Assembly: GCA_041392805.1 (NCBI GenBank)
Contig: JAWKLJ010000001.1
Span: 1,736,001-1,800,000, forward strand
Reading direction: 5' to 3'
Source of the DNA: Saprospiraceae bacterium
Lineage (GTDB): Bacteria; Bacteroidota; Bacteroidia; Chitinophagales; Saprospiraceae
Length of the DNA stretch: 64,000 bases
Numbering within the stretch: the first letter of the stretch is position 1; each line of letters opens with the position of its first letter. Below the pieces are notes generated by a model. It did not search any database. It had not been told where the DNA came from and saw only the letters and a list, made by a program, of their open reading frames with translations. The position numbers were made by a program, and so were the translations under genes. Positions 10,042-18,389 of this stretch are shown in pieces.

Positions 10042-12468
10042 TCATTCATCTCTCAAGGTCTCCACGGGGTTCGCCCAGGTTTTCCGCAAGGCATTAACGC
10101 TAACGATGGTGAAAGCCAACGCTAAAGTTAAGCCTCCGGCCAGCGGGAAGAGCCACCATTGGATAGCCGTTTGGTAAGCAAAGTCTTGGAGCCAGCGGTC
10201 CGCGCCAAACCAGGCAAGCGGCGTAGCCAGCCCCAAGGCCAACATCAATAGCTTAACGTAGTCCTTATTGAGCAAGGCCAGGATATCCTGGGCCGAGGCC
10301 CCTAATACCCGGCGAATACCGATTTCTTTTGAGCGTTGTTCGACCGTAAACAAGGAGAGACCAAACAAACCCAGACAGGCGATAAAAATGGCCAGGCTGG
10401 CGGCAGCCGTAAAAAGCCAGCCAAAACGTTGGTCCTCTGCGTATTGTTGGTCAAATGTTTTGTCTATAAAATGATAGACAAAAGGGTTACCCGGGAATAA
10501 TTGGCTATATAATGCCCCTAAGGAAGCCAATTTGTCATCCAAGCCCTCCGCACTGATTTTTACCGTAAATAGGTTATCGTTAAAATGGGGTAAAAAGATG
10601 GTTGGACTAAAGGCATTGTGCAAACTTTCATGGTGGTAGTTTTTAACCACCCCGATCACCTCCACTGGCTCCGCATTTTGCCGGGTGATAAATTGGCCTA
10701 TAGCTGCTGCTGCTGAAGCAAAACCCAATGCCTCAACGGCCTTTTCGTTTATTATGGCTTGTTTAATTCCGTACCAATCCATCGCTAACATCTTGGTCTC
10801 AAAATTTCTGCCCACCAATAAATTGATATCGTAGGTTTGAAAATACCTATCGTCTATCAACATCATGGCATAGGTCTTTTGATCATCGCCCGGATCTGGA
10901 TTCATTCGGGTATAACCAGGCGCATAGAGGTTATATCCCTGACCAGGGACGGAACCCGAATTACAAAAATCCATTACAAAAGAAAGTTGTTCTAGTTCCT
11001 GCCGAAAAGCCCATGCTTTTTCGGACCTATCTTTATAATTGGTTTCGGGGCCTTTTATGGTCATCAGCTGTTCGGGATGAAAACCGAGATCGGCCTTGCG
11101 CACAAAGTGGAGCTGCTGGTAAACCACTATCGTAAAAGCAATTAAACTGATGGAAATGACAAACTGAAAAACCAGCAATCCCTTTCGAAAAAATTGCCCC
11201 TGCTGGGTTTGCATAAATTTGCCCTTCAACATTTCAATGGGGTTTCTTCTGGCTAAAAAATAAGCCACGTAGCCGCCCGAAAGCAAGATGCCGACAATCA
11301 ATAACAATAGGCCCAGTAAACCCATTTGCAGGGTGCCAAAAAGGGCTTTTAAAGATAAGGGTAACCCCACTAATTGATTGAAGAAAGGTTGTACCATATC
11401 CATCACAAAAACACTTCCTATGATGGCCATCCCGTTCATCAGAAGGGCTTCGCCCAAAAACTGGCCTAGCAACTGCCCCTTCCCCGCACCTACCACCTTT
11501 CGCACACTGACCTCTTTGGCTCGGGTAATACCTATGGCCGTTGATAAATTGACGTAATTGATCCAGGCAATACCAATAATTAATAAAGCAATGGTCAGCA
11601 ATAAATATAAAAACTGGACATTGATAAAACTCGGGATGCTACCATTCAGGCCTTCCCCTAAATGCACGTCACTCAAAGGCTGTAGCAGGATCTCGTTGCC
11701 CAGGTAGTCAGGAAGGTTTTGGTTTAAAGTTTGCAGGTTAGGTTCGACTTGGGCGGCGGTTTGGCCGGGTGCCAAGAGGACAAAGGACTTGTAGGCCGAA
11801 AAACCCCAGTGATTAAGCAGTGCCCAGCCGCTGCCATTCAGGGTGGCAATATTATCGAAATTATTAAGCGAAAAAACCAGGTCAAAATGATAATCTGAAT
11901 TAGCTGGCATATCCTGGTAAATACCACTAACGGTATAGCTATGTTCCCCAAATTGACTATGAAGTGTCAATGGTGCACCCACCGGGTTATGGTCGCCAAA
12001 ATAGCGTTGAGCGGTACGCTGAGAGAGCGCTACTGTAAAATTATCGCTTGGTTTTTCACCCTGTAAAAATGGCAAGGAGAAAATATCGAATAGGCTACCA
12101 TCGGCAAACAGCATTTGCGCTTCCTTAAAGGATTTCAGCTGCTTGTTTTCAGGATCTTCCATTTGGACGAGCCCATCTATATGGTCCATGATGCGAGCAA
12201 AAGACTGGATTTGAGGGGCTATTTCTTTGGCGGCAGGTGCCAACATCGGAGGTACCCATTCATTCGCTTTTTCGCCATTACCCAACAGCATCCGATGAAT
12301 TTGCGGCAACTGTTCATTAAATTGGTTGAAAGACCAATGGTAACTGACAAATTCTAGAATGATTAAAAAAGCCGAAACACCAAGCGTGAGTCCTAATAAA
12401 TTTAGCCCACTAAAAGCCTTACGATTGCTAAAGCTTCGAAAAACAGCCTTGAGATAATGCTTTACCAT
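10042..12468 (-). CDS. FtsX/MacB-like ABC permease
   Basis: First permease of the operon, 808 residues from the ATG at 12468 (MVKHYLKAVFRSFSNRKAFS). An in-frame GTG at 12492 would add eight residues, but the ATG places the conserved xxKHYLKxAxR start exactly where its paralogues have it. Signatures are RAKEVSVRKVVGAGKGQL (first FtsX bundle) and RSKEIGIRRVLGASAQDI (second), ending NPVETLRDE. It follows the head-GIN gene at 12524 by about 55 bp and probably shares its sigma-54-like promoter. The substrate is unknown. Confidence 0.92.
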   Translation of the reverse strand: MVKHYLKAVFRSFSNRKAFSGLNLLGLTLGVSAFLIILEFVSYHWSFNQFNEQLPQIHRMLLGNGEKANEWVPPMLAPAAKEIAPQIQSFARIMDHIDGLVQMEDPENKQLKSFKEAQMLFADGSLFDIFSLPFLQGEKPSDNFTVALSQRTAQRYFGDHNPVGAPLTLHSQFGEHSYTVSGIYQDMPANSDYHFDLVFSLNNFDNIATLNGSGWALLNHWGFSAYKSFVLLAPGQTAAQVEPNLQTLNQNLPDYLGNEILLQPLSDVHLGEGLNGSIPSFINVQFLYLLLTIALLIIGIAWINYVNLSTAIGITRAKEVSVRKVVGAGKGQLLGQFLGEALLMNGMAIIGSVFVMDMVQPFFNQLVGLPLSLKALFGTLQMGLLGLLLLIVGILLSGGYVAYFLARRNPIEMLKGKFMQTQQGQFFRKGLLVFQFVISISLIAFTIVVYQQLHFVRKADLGFHPEQLMTIKGPETNYKDRSEKAWAFRQELEQLSFVMDFCNSGSVPGQGYNLYAPGYTRMNPDPGDDQKTYAMMLIDDRYFQTYDINLLVGRNFETKMLAMDWYGIKQAIINEKAVEALGFASAAAAIGQFITRQNAEPVEVIGVVKNYHHESLHNAFSPTIFLPHFNDNLFTVKISAEGLDDKLASLGALYSQLFPGNPFVYHFIDKTFDQQYAEDQRFGWLFTAAASLAIFIACLGLFGLSLFTVEQRSKEIGIRRVLGASAQDILALLNKDYVKLLMLALGLATPLAWFGADRWLQDFAYQTAIQWWLFPLAGGLTLALAFTIVSVNALRKTWANPVETLRDE

Positions 12469-12523
12469 AACCAAAGAGATTATGCCCAACACAAGGCTGG
12501 ACTTGCCATAAAAAAGCCACTAA

Positions 12524-13111
12524 CTAAATACTACGGGTTTTCTTCTTTGATTTCGATTGGGTTTTGCTTTCGCCACAGGCGCTGCCATTTTGTATATTGA
12601 TACTACTTTGCTCAATACTTAGTTTTCCGTAAACCAATTCACTGTCTTTGAAATTTACCATGAAATTGCCAATTTGCCCTTCCACTTTCATATAACTCTG
12701 ATCGAAAGCATTGGCGATGACCATTTCTGCGGTCAGGTTGAGCGATGCAGCGGCCTCGTTTTCCAAATTGATCATCAACGTCTTCGCAGGAATAGCTTCT
12801 ACAGCAGTGACCATAGCACCATCTGCGGCATGGATGCTTCGTAAGGTATGATAGGTCACCTTGATAATAGCGGGTGTTGTTTCTTCCCTGCCTACAATCT
12901 TCAAGATCTTGTTTTCAATGGTGATACTTAGGTCCTGATTGGATACCTGGCTTACGCTGGCTTCCTCGCCTGGCACCAGCAGCAATTCTACCGGTCCACT
13001 TACTCGGATTTGATCAAAAGCATGAAAATCGTCATAAATGGTGGTGGCGGAGACTAATAAAATCCAAAGCCCTACGATTGCTGGCCAAATTAATATGCGA
13101 ACTGATTTCAT
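12524..13111 (-). CDS. Secreted head-GIN (DUF2807-like) beta-helical protein
   Basis: A 195-residue exported protein: a signal peptide (MKSVRILIWPAIVGLWILLVSA) followed by DDFHAFDQIRVSGPVELLLVPG, the typical opening of the DUF2807 'putative auto-transporter adhesin head GIN' family. Repeated short beta-strands follow (LMINLENEAAASLNL, NAFDQSYMKVEGQIGNFMVNF, YGKLSIEQSSINI) as in a beta-helix. The tail is lysine/serine-rich (SKTQSKSKKKTRSI). It is first in the permease operon, so it may be a periplasmic or surface accessory protein of that system. Family assignment is fairly sure; function is not known. Confidence 0.8.
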   Translation of the reverse strand: MKSVRILIWPAIVGLWILLVSATTIYDDFHAFDQIRVSGPVELLLVPGEEASVSQVSNQDLSITIENKILKIVGREETTPAIIKVTYHTLRSIHAADGAMVTAVEAIPAKTLMINLENEAAASLNLTAEMVIANAFDQSYMKVEGQIGNFMVNFKDSELVYGKLSIEQSSINIQNGSACGESKTQSKSKKKTRSI

Positions 13112-13187
13112 AGCTTAATATTTTGTCGTGTTATGTAGATTGTTTTTCGGGGTTTTGAAATAATCAACTCCCTACTGCTAATAACAA

Positions 13188-13203
13188 TCCAATCTGTATG
13201 CCA
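13188..13203 (-). promoter_or_regulatory. Sigma-54-like (RpoN) promoter element
   Basis: On the minus strand TGGCATACAGATTGGA matches the RpoN -24/-12 pattern TGGCAC-N5-TTGCA, with correct GG-to-G spacing of 10 bases; the one notable mismatch is GG instead of GC at -12. Transcription would start near 13177, giving a leader of about 65 bases before the ATG at 13111. Palindromes about 80-105 bp upstream fit enhancer sites for an NtrC-type activator. Confidence 0.5.
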
Positions 13204-13280
13204 AAACAAATAAGAAGCTAAAAATCAACGATTTATATAACAAACCAAAACCGCAAGCTGATACTTCCTTGTGCGATAGC

Positions 13281-13310
13281 GAACACAAAGTGTTCATTTT
13301 CGAACACTTT
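13281..13310. promoter_or_regulatory. Overlapping palindromes, candidate activator-binding site
   Basis: GAACAC-AAA-GTGTTC (13281-13295) is a perfect palindrome and shares its right arm with a second perfect one, AAAGTGTTC-attttc-GAACACTTT (13287-13310). Three half-sites are thus spaced on one DNA face pattern. The position, 80-105 bp upstream of the sigma-54-like element, is typical of enhancer-binding protein sites; the regulator is not in the window. Confidence 0.55.
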
Positions 13311-13621
13311 ATTAGTAAATAGATACCTGCTGCCATTTTTGCAATGTTCTTTTTTAACTTTCCTAAAGAAGGCTCCTTTTTCAACTCCTTTAAATCGTTC
13401 AACAAGGCACCTAAAAGGCAGGGAAATTACTGTGCAAATAGGCTATATTTGGTTAGCGCATTTGCCAGGGAAGGGCACTTCGAATCTTCGTTCGTAAATA
13501 AATAGCATAAACAACTAACAACCAGTTACTTGTAAATGTTTTTCGCAATGAAAAAAAAACGAGTTTTATTAAAAAAACTGCATTAAATTGCATAGTTTTT
13601 TTTAATCTTTTAAAACCAATC

Positions 13622-14245
13622 ATGATACATCCAAACACGACTTTACGCCTGATTAATCCAACTGTAGGTTATGGCGTATTTGCCACGCAATTTATACCAG
13701 AAGGCACCATCGTTTATGTCAAGGATAGTCTCGAATTGGAAATATCCCCTACTGACTATCTAATGCATACCCGGGAAATGCAAGAGGTAATCGAAAAGTA
13801 CTCGTATATCGATGAAAGAGGCTACCGAATTATTAGTTGGGATTTCGCCAAATATGTTAACCATTGTTGCAATTGCAATACGATAAGCACTGGTTATGGT
13901 TTTGAATTGGCCATAAGAGACATTCAGCCGGGCGAACAAATTACAGATGAGTATGGTATATTCAATCTTGAAAATGAAATGGAATTGATTTGTGGCGAAA
14001 TGGGTTGTCGCAAGAAAGTCCAACCCAGTGATTTTGAGAAATACTATCAGGCATGGGACGAAAAGATCAAACAATCAATGAAAAAACTGTTTGAAGTTGA
14101 GCAGCCCCTCATTTGTTTTATTGAAGAATCTACCCGAAAAAGCCTAGATTACTATTTCGCCCATCCCAAATCTTATAAATCTGTTTATTCCTTGAGGTAT
14201 AAAAAGGTGGAGAATGGGGTAGCTTCGAGGACTGCTTCCGTTTAG
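13622..14245 (+). CDS. SET-domain protein lysine methyltransferase
   Basis: A 207-residue cytoplasmic protein with a compact SET domain. Visible are the N-terminal GYGVFATQFIPEGT (residues 16-29, SAM-site GxG-type motif), NHCCNCNT with N80-H81 (the conserved NHS/NHx SAM-binding pair), and GEQITDEYG with Y111 (the catalytic tyrosine block). A following GEMGCRKKV, with the earlier cysteine cluster, resembles a post-SET zinc site. The C-terminal 70 residues are helical and unrecognised. The substrate is unknown; bacterial members methylate lysines on various proteins. It is transcribed away from the permease operon and convergent with ribokinase, sharing a hairpin. Confidence 0.85.
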   Translation: MIHPNTTLRLINPTVGYGVFATQFIPEGTIVYVKDSLELEISPTDYLMHTREMQEVIEKYSYIDERGYRIISWDFAKYVNHCCNCNTISTGYGFELAIRDIQPGEQITDEYGIFNLENEMELICGEMGCRKKVQPSDFEKYYQAWDEKIKQSMKKLFEVEQPLICFIEESTRKSLDYYFAHPKSYKSVYSLRYKKVENGVASRTASV

Positions 14246-14257
14246 ATGTCTTCCGCT

Positions 14258-14312
14258 TTTGCTTCTAACTTCAAGGCTTGACTGGCGGTCGGTCCTTGAA
14301 GCTAGAAGCAAA
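14258..14312. terminator. Bidirectional hairpin between convergent genes, overlapping the ribokinase stop
   Basis: TTTGCTTCTAaCTTCAAGG (14258-14276) pairs with CCTTGAAGcTAGAAGCAAAG (14293-14312), a stem of about 19 bp with one mismatch. The stop codon of the ribokinase gene at 14271 lies inside the left arm, so the hairpin is partly made from coding sequence. Its location between two converging genes suggests a shared terminator. Confidence 0.6.
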
Positions 14313-15212
14313 GGCATAAAGTTCGATCCGAGTTGGAGCCGAGGTCTGCGCGCCCATTCGCGTCACCGCAACAGCCGCCGCACTCGCCGCAAAATCAATC
14401 GCTTCGAGCCAATCACACCCTTTTGCCAAGGCCACTGCCAATGCCCCATTAAATACATCGCCTGCTGCCGTGGTATCAACCGCCTTTACCTTTTTGGCAG
14501 GGATAAGCGCTTGTGTTTCGCTGCTTTTGAAAAAGGCTCCCCGAGATCCGAGGGTCACCAGGACCTGCTGTGCACCAAATTGCAACAAGGCGTCCGCCGC
14601 CTGATTCGCCGTCGCTGCATCTGTCACTTCAATGCCTGTTAGCAACGCAGCTTCCGTCTCATTGGGTGTGATGAGGTATAAACAAGGATAAATATCGGCG
14701 GAAAAAGCTTGGGCTGGAGCCGGATTCAGAATGACCCTTTTTCCCATTTCATAACCTTTCCGAATAGCATGTTCAACGGTGAGGATAGGGGTTTCCAATT
14801 GAATGAGAATAATATCGGCTTGTTCAAAAGCAGCATGGGCTTCTTCCAGGTCTTCTTTGGTCAGCTCATTATTCGCTCCTGAAGCCACCACGATCTCGTT
14901 TTCACCAGCGGCATTCACCGTAATCAGGGCCACACCTGAAGCCGTATCGGGGCTAGTATAGCAATAGGTCGTATTGATTTTTTCCTTTATGAAACCCTCC
15001 ATCGCTTGGCGGCCAAAAACATCTTGGCCGAGTTTGCACACGAAGGTCACCTCCCCTCCGAGGCGGGCTGCGGCCACCGCCTGGTTGACACCCTTCCCCC
15101 CTGGAAACATGAAAAATTCGCCACCTAATATCGTCTCCCCTGGCTGCGGAAAACGAGCTGTTCTGACGACCATATCAGTATTGGAACTACCGATGACTAA
15201 GATTGTTGGCAT
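14271..15212 (-). CDS. rbsK: Ribokinase (PfkB family)
   Basis: A 313-residue cytoplasmic kinase that would phosphorylate D-ribose with ATP to ribose 5-phosphate. It opens ILVIGSSNTDMVV and carries PfkB signature 1 (FPGGKGVNQAVAAARLGG, residues about 35-52) and signature 2 DTTAAGDVFNGALAVALAKG near residue 245, where D of AGD is the catalytic base. Length and the NTDMVV start match ribokinases. The gene is divergent from a sugar:cation symporter at 15431, a natural uptake/activation pair. A related sugar kinase specificity cannot be excluded. Confidence 0.88.
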   Translation of the reverse strand: MPTILVIGSSNTDMVVRTARFPQPGETILGGEFFMFPGGKGVNQAVAAARLGGEVTFVCKLGQDVFGRQAMEGFIKEKINTTYCYTSPDTASGVALITVNAAGENEIVVASGANNELTKEDLEEAHAAFEQADIILIQLETPILTVEHAIRKGYEMGKRVILNPAPAQAFSADIYPCLYLITPNETEAALLTGIEVTDAATANQAADALLQFGAQQVLVTLGSRGAFFKSSETQALIPAKKVKAVDTTAAGDVFNGALAVALAKGCDWLEAIDFAASAAAVAVTRMGAQTSAPTRIELYAFASSFKDRPPVKP

Positions 15213-15430
15213 ATTGCTGCTAGGTTTTTAATCACTACTCCTTCCTTGAAATGAACAATAGAAAACAGGGAAGCATTAATAATTTTTTCATCAATTGTTT
15301 TTTTATAAGCTTAAGATAGAAAGAGGCTAAATTCAAAGATAAATAAAATGAATTACGTCCTCCTCTCAAAAAGAAGATCAATATGCTTATCTTTTCGCCT
15401 TGCTTATAATTAGTTGAAAACAATTACCGT

Positions 15431-16765
15431 ATGTCCGCTTCCTCTCTATCCACCTGGCGACAGCTCGGGTATGCTATGGGCATGCTGGGATGGTCTATTC
15501 TGACTAACATCATTGGGGTGATGCTCATTTATTTCTATTTGCCTCCTAATAATTCGGGGTTGGTAGCGCTGGTTCCACAGACCTTGATATTTGGCGTTTT
15601 TACGGTTTTAGCGATTATTGCAGCTTCTGGCAGGTTAGTAGATGCGCTTACAGATCCCCTGATTGCTTTTTGGAGTGATCGGTTTCAAAGCAAAAGGGGG
15701 CGACGGATTCCGTTTATGGCGGTGGCATTGGTTCCAACGGTGACTTTCTGCATTTTAATTTTTTTGCCTTATGATTATTTTGCCAGTAGTGCCAATGTCT
15801 GGTGGCTGAGCATTGTCCAGGTGGGGTTCTATTTCTTCATGACGATCTATATCATTCCTTATAATGCCCTGTTGCCCGAACTTGCCGCTGACAGTGAATC
15901 CAAGGTAAGGCTCTCCACCTGGCTGAGTTTCACCTTCGTTTTAGGCGTTATTATTTCTTCCCAAACGCCGGGCCTGGCCGACCTCATCCAGTCTTTTTTC
16001 AGGCTGAGCAATCGACAGGAGGCTATGCAGTGGGCCATTGGCTTTCAATGTACCTTGGGTGGCTTTTTTATGCTGATCCCCCTATTTGTCATCAATGAGG
16101 CCAAACATTGCAAAAGTGTCCCTACTACCCTACCCTTTTGGAAAGCTTTTCGCCAAATTGGCAGCAATCGCAATTTTCTATACTTCATTGTCGCCGACTT
16201 TTCCTACTTCGTTTCGCTGACCATCATCAGTAGTAGTCTGCTGTATCTTTTAAGATCCTTATTATACTTGGAGGAATACATCGGGGGACAAGTCATGGGT
16301 GTTTTAGTGGTGGTTTCGCTACTTTTTTATCCATCCGTTATCCGATTAGCCAAGTCCGTCGGCAAGCGAAAGCTCATTTTATTTTCGCTTTGGTTTCAAG
16401 GATTGATATTGTTCTCTATTTATTGGATGGGCAAAGTGCCTATTGATCCGCGCCTGCAAATTTTTGGCTTTGCTATTCTTTCAGCTGTTCCTGCCGCTTT
16501 TTTAGGCATTCTACCCTTTGCTATTATCGCCGAGATTGCCGCTGCAGATGCAAGTCAAACGGGCCAACAAAAAGAAGCCATGTATTTCGCTATCCGCAAC
16601 TTTTCCACCAAACTAGGCCAAACCTTTGGCATTTCCATCTTCGCTATTCTCACCATTTTTGGTAAAGATCCGGGAGATGATTTCGGGATTAGAATGGTGG
16701 GGGTATTTGGTGGTGTGCTGTGTTTGGTGGCAGGTTGTATCTTTTTGCGGTTTAAAGAGGTTTGA
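15431..16765 (+). CDS. MFS sugar:cation symporter (GPH/MelB-like)
   Basis: A 444-residue polytopic membrane protein with about 12 hydrophobic segments. It resembles glycoside-pentoside-hexuronide:cation symporters: early membrane segments, then LVDALTDPLIAFWSDRFQSKRGRRIPFM (the family's D-P-x-x-G/A-x-x-S-D-x-x-x-x-x-x-G-R-R-x-P motif) at about residues 75-102. It probably imports a sugar, possibly ribose or a nucleoside sugar given the divergent ribokinase 219 bp away. The last 14 bp overlap the convergent T9SS gene. Confidence 0.82.
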   Translation: MSASSLSTWRQLGYAMGMLGWSILTNIIGVMLIYFYLPPNNSGLVALVPQTLIFGVFTVLAIIAASGRLVDALTDPLIAFWSDRFQSKRGRRIPFMAVALVPTVTFCILIFLPYDYFASSANVWWLSIVQVGFYFFMTIYIIPYNALLPELAADSESKVRLSTWLSFTFVLGVIISSQTPGLADLIQSFFRLSNRQEAMQWAIGFQCTLGGFFMLIPLFVINEAKHCKSVPTTLPFWKAFRQIGSNRNFLYFIVADFSYFVSLTIISSSLLYLLRSLLYLEEYIGGQVMGVLVVVSLLFYPSVIRLAKSVGKRKLILFSLWFQGLILFSIYWMGKVPIDPRLQIFGFAILSAVPAAFLGILPFAIIAEIAAADASQTGQQKEAMYFAIRNFSTKLGQTFGISIFAILTIFGKDPGDDFGIRMVGVFGGVLCLVAGCIFLRFKEV

Positions 16766-18206
16766 TTTTAATTACTTTAGCATTCCCTCCATTGCCCCAA
16801 TCCGTCTGAAAATGCAGGTAATACAAACCAGCAGGCCAAGCCTTCGTGTCTACCAGGAATTGGTGCTCTCCGGCTGCTTGTTGGCCAAAATCCAAGTATT
16901 TTAATGGCCTCCCATATTGATCGTATATCACCAACTGCAAAGCAGTCGGCCGGGAAAAGTTTTTCTCAATGGTAAGTAGTTCACCCACAGGATTGGGGAA
17001 GAGGAAGTAATCCTTTTCTTGTTTGGGTTGGCGCTCTGCGATGGAGGTAAGGGCATTGACACAAGTTATAGGGCCAATATCCGGATTGATCGTGTTGGTA
17101 AATCCAATATCAATACCCGCTCTGATAGCCGGGCTATTGGCCGCCAAAAAAAAGCGCAATTTATCATCTTGTTCCAAAAGGGGATCAATGCTTCGATCCG
17201 AAGGGTTATTAAAAAAAAGCGCCTCCGTATCTTCTGCAAAATAGCCATAAATGTTGTGTCGACTATCCACGGCAACCGCTCCTGCTGTTACCTGTCTAAA
17301 AGAGACGTCAGCTTGTTTATTTTCCCAAAAAATAGTGTTGGCAAATTGGATTTGAATCGTCGAATCTGAGGCGGGTTGAAAGCGCAAACCAAAACCAGAC
17401 AGATAGGGCGGCCCATCATTGATGGCATAATCATTAAACGCTACCAAGGAATGCAATACTTTGAAATTGGCCCGATTGGCGTGTTGTTTCGCGCTTATCC
17501 CCGTCCCTGTATTAGCCACAATCAGGGTATTGACAATAATAAAATCAGCAATCAGGGTCGCCGCGCCATCTTCAAAAGAGAGAACGGCAGCTGCCGGATG
17601 AACGTCATTATTCCTAACAGTACAGTTGGCTACAACTAATTGGGCTTTAGCTAGATAACTCTTATATTGAATGGCTCCGCTACTCGCATGTTGCAACTGT
17701 AAGCCATCCAGGATTAGTGTAGAAGAATTGCCCGAAGCCAGGAGGTAGTCAAAAATAGCCCCTTGCCCTCCACCATCCAGAATGGTGGGATATAGACAAT
17801 GGTTTCTCGCTGTGAAATCTCGATTCCATCCTCCCTGTATCAATACGCGCGGCGCCTCAATAAATGACTTGTGGTTGTAATTTAAAAGGTAAGTCCCCTC
17901 TGGTATTTGCAATACTACCCCACGGTTTGCTTTTTCTATAAAATCATTTAAAGGTTCCAATCCAAGGTATTTCACTATCTTTGGTTGAGCAGGATCTTGC
18001 GGATCGGATCCAAGCATGTATTCAAATAGATTGCAAATACCATCCGCATCCGGATCAAGCCAGGCATCCTTGGGGTCATTGACATCCAATTGGCGGTTAA
18101 ATTCCCAGGAATCAGGCATAGCATCCTTGTCGGAATCCCAGTCACTTGACTGGCCCCAAAGTCCAAAAGGCAAACTAAAAAGGAATAAAGTCAGACGTAG
18201 TTTCAA
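16752..18206 (-). CDS. Secreted beta-helix protein with T9SS C-terminal sorting domain
   Basis: Predicted surface or secreted protein. An upstream ATG at 18281 gives an unlikely N-terminus; the TTG at 18206 gives a clean signal peptide (MKLRLTLFLFSLPFGLWGQ), so I prefer it (485 residues). An acidic Ca-binding-like segment follows (SDWDSDKDAMPDSWE, DPDADGICNLFEYMLGSDP, thrombospondin-3/EF-like). Then a right-handed beta-helix repeat region starts near 'VVLQIPEGTYLL', with short turns such as LILDGLQLQHASSGAI. The C-terminal 80 residues (FPNPVGELLTIE, VIYDQYGRPLKYL, WPAGLYYLHFQTD, KVIKIKPL) are a type A sorting domain for export by T9SS. It may bind or cleave a polysaccharide, but no catalytic residues are recognised. 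Confidence 0.8.
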   Translation of the reverse strand: MKLRLTLFLFSLPFGLWGQSSDWDSDKDAMPDSWEFNRQLDVNDPKDAWLDPDADGICNLFEYMLGSDPQDPAQPKIVKYLGLEPLNDFIEKANRGVVLQIPEGTYLLNYNHKSFIEAPRVLIQGGWNRDFTARNHCLYPTILDGGGQGAIFDYLLASGNSSTLILDGLQLQHASSGAIQYKSYLAKAQLVVANCTVRNNDVHPAAAVLSFEDGAATLIADFIIVNTLIVANTGTGISAKQHANRANFKVLHSLVAFNDYAINDGPPYLSGFGLRFQPASDSTIQIQFANTIFWENKQADVSFRQVTAGAVAVDSRHNIYGYFAEDTEALFFNNPSDRSIDPLLEQDDKLRFFLAANSPAIRAGIDIGFTNTINPDIGPITCVNALTSIAERQPKQEKDYFLFPNPVGELLTIEKNFSRPTALQLVIYDQYGRPLKYLDFGQQAAGEHQFLVDTKAWPAGLYYLHFQTDWGNGGNAKVIKIKPL

Positions 18207-18297
18207 GGTATCACTTATTTTATAGGTTCGCTTAAGGTAAGGAAAAATTAGGTAGATTTGAATAAATAGGCAAAAATCCATACCTACGAATCAATAT

Positions 18298-18326
18298 TTT
18301 GGTGCCTTAATGCAAACTTAACTTTG
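18298..18326 (+). promoter_or_regulatory. Bacteroidota-type promoter before susC
   Basis: TTTG (18298-18301) and TAACTTTG (18319-18326) fit the Bacteroidota vegetative promoter (-33 TTTG, -7 TAnnTTTG) with a 17-bp spacer, slightly short of the usual 19-20. Transcription would begin about 55 bp before the susC-like ATG at 18390. Confidence 0.45.
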
Positions 18327-18389
18327 GATTCACATTAAAAGTAGACCTTCATACTCTGATTATATTAAAACTGACAAATTCACAGGTTT

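Larger units (their letters stand above)
13112..13621. other. Divergent intergenic regulatory region
   Basis: This 510-bp gap separates the head-GIN/permease operon (leftward) from the SET-domain gene (rightward). It holds a sigma-54-like element at 13188-13203, a palindrome pair at 13281-13310, and an A/T hairpin (AAAAAACT...AGTTTTTT, about 13571-13600) some 20 bp before the SET start codon. I see no convincing gene; the small open frames here lack a plausible start, composition or homology. Confidence 0.6.

Noticed and set aside
5000..12400. Opposite-strand open frames over the permease genes
   Set aside because: Shadows of long, well-supported coding sequences with conserved domains on the minus strand.
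13178..13638. Two small minus-strand frames (75 and 61 codons) between the head-GIN and SET genes
   Set aside because: They overlap the sigma-54-like element, palindromes and A/T hairpin; composition is not protein-like and no start context is seen.
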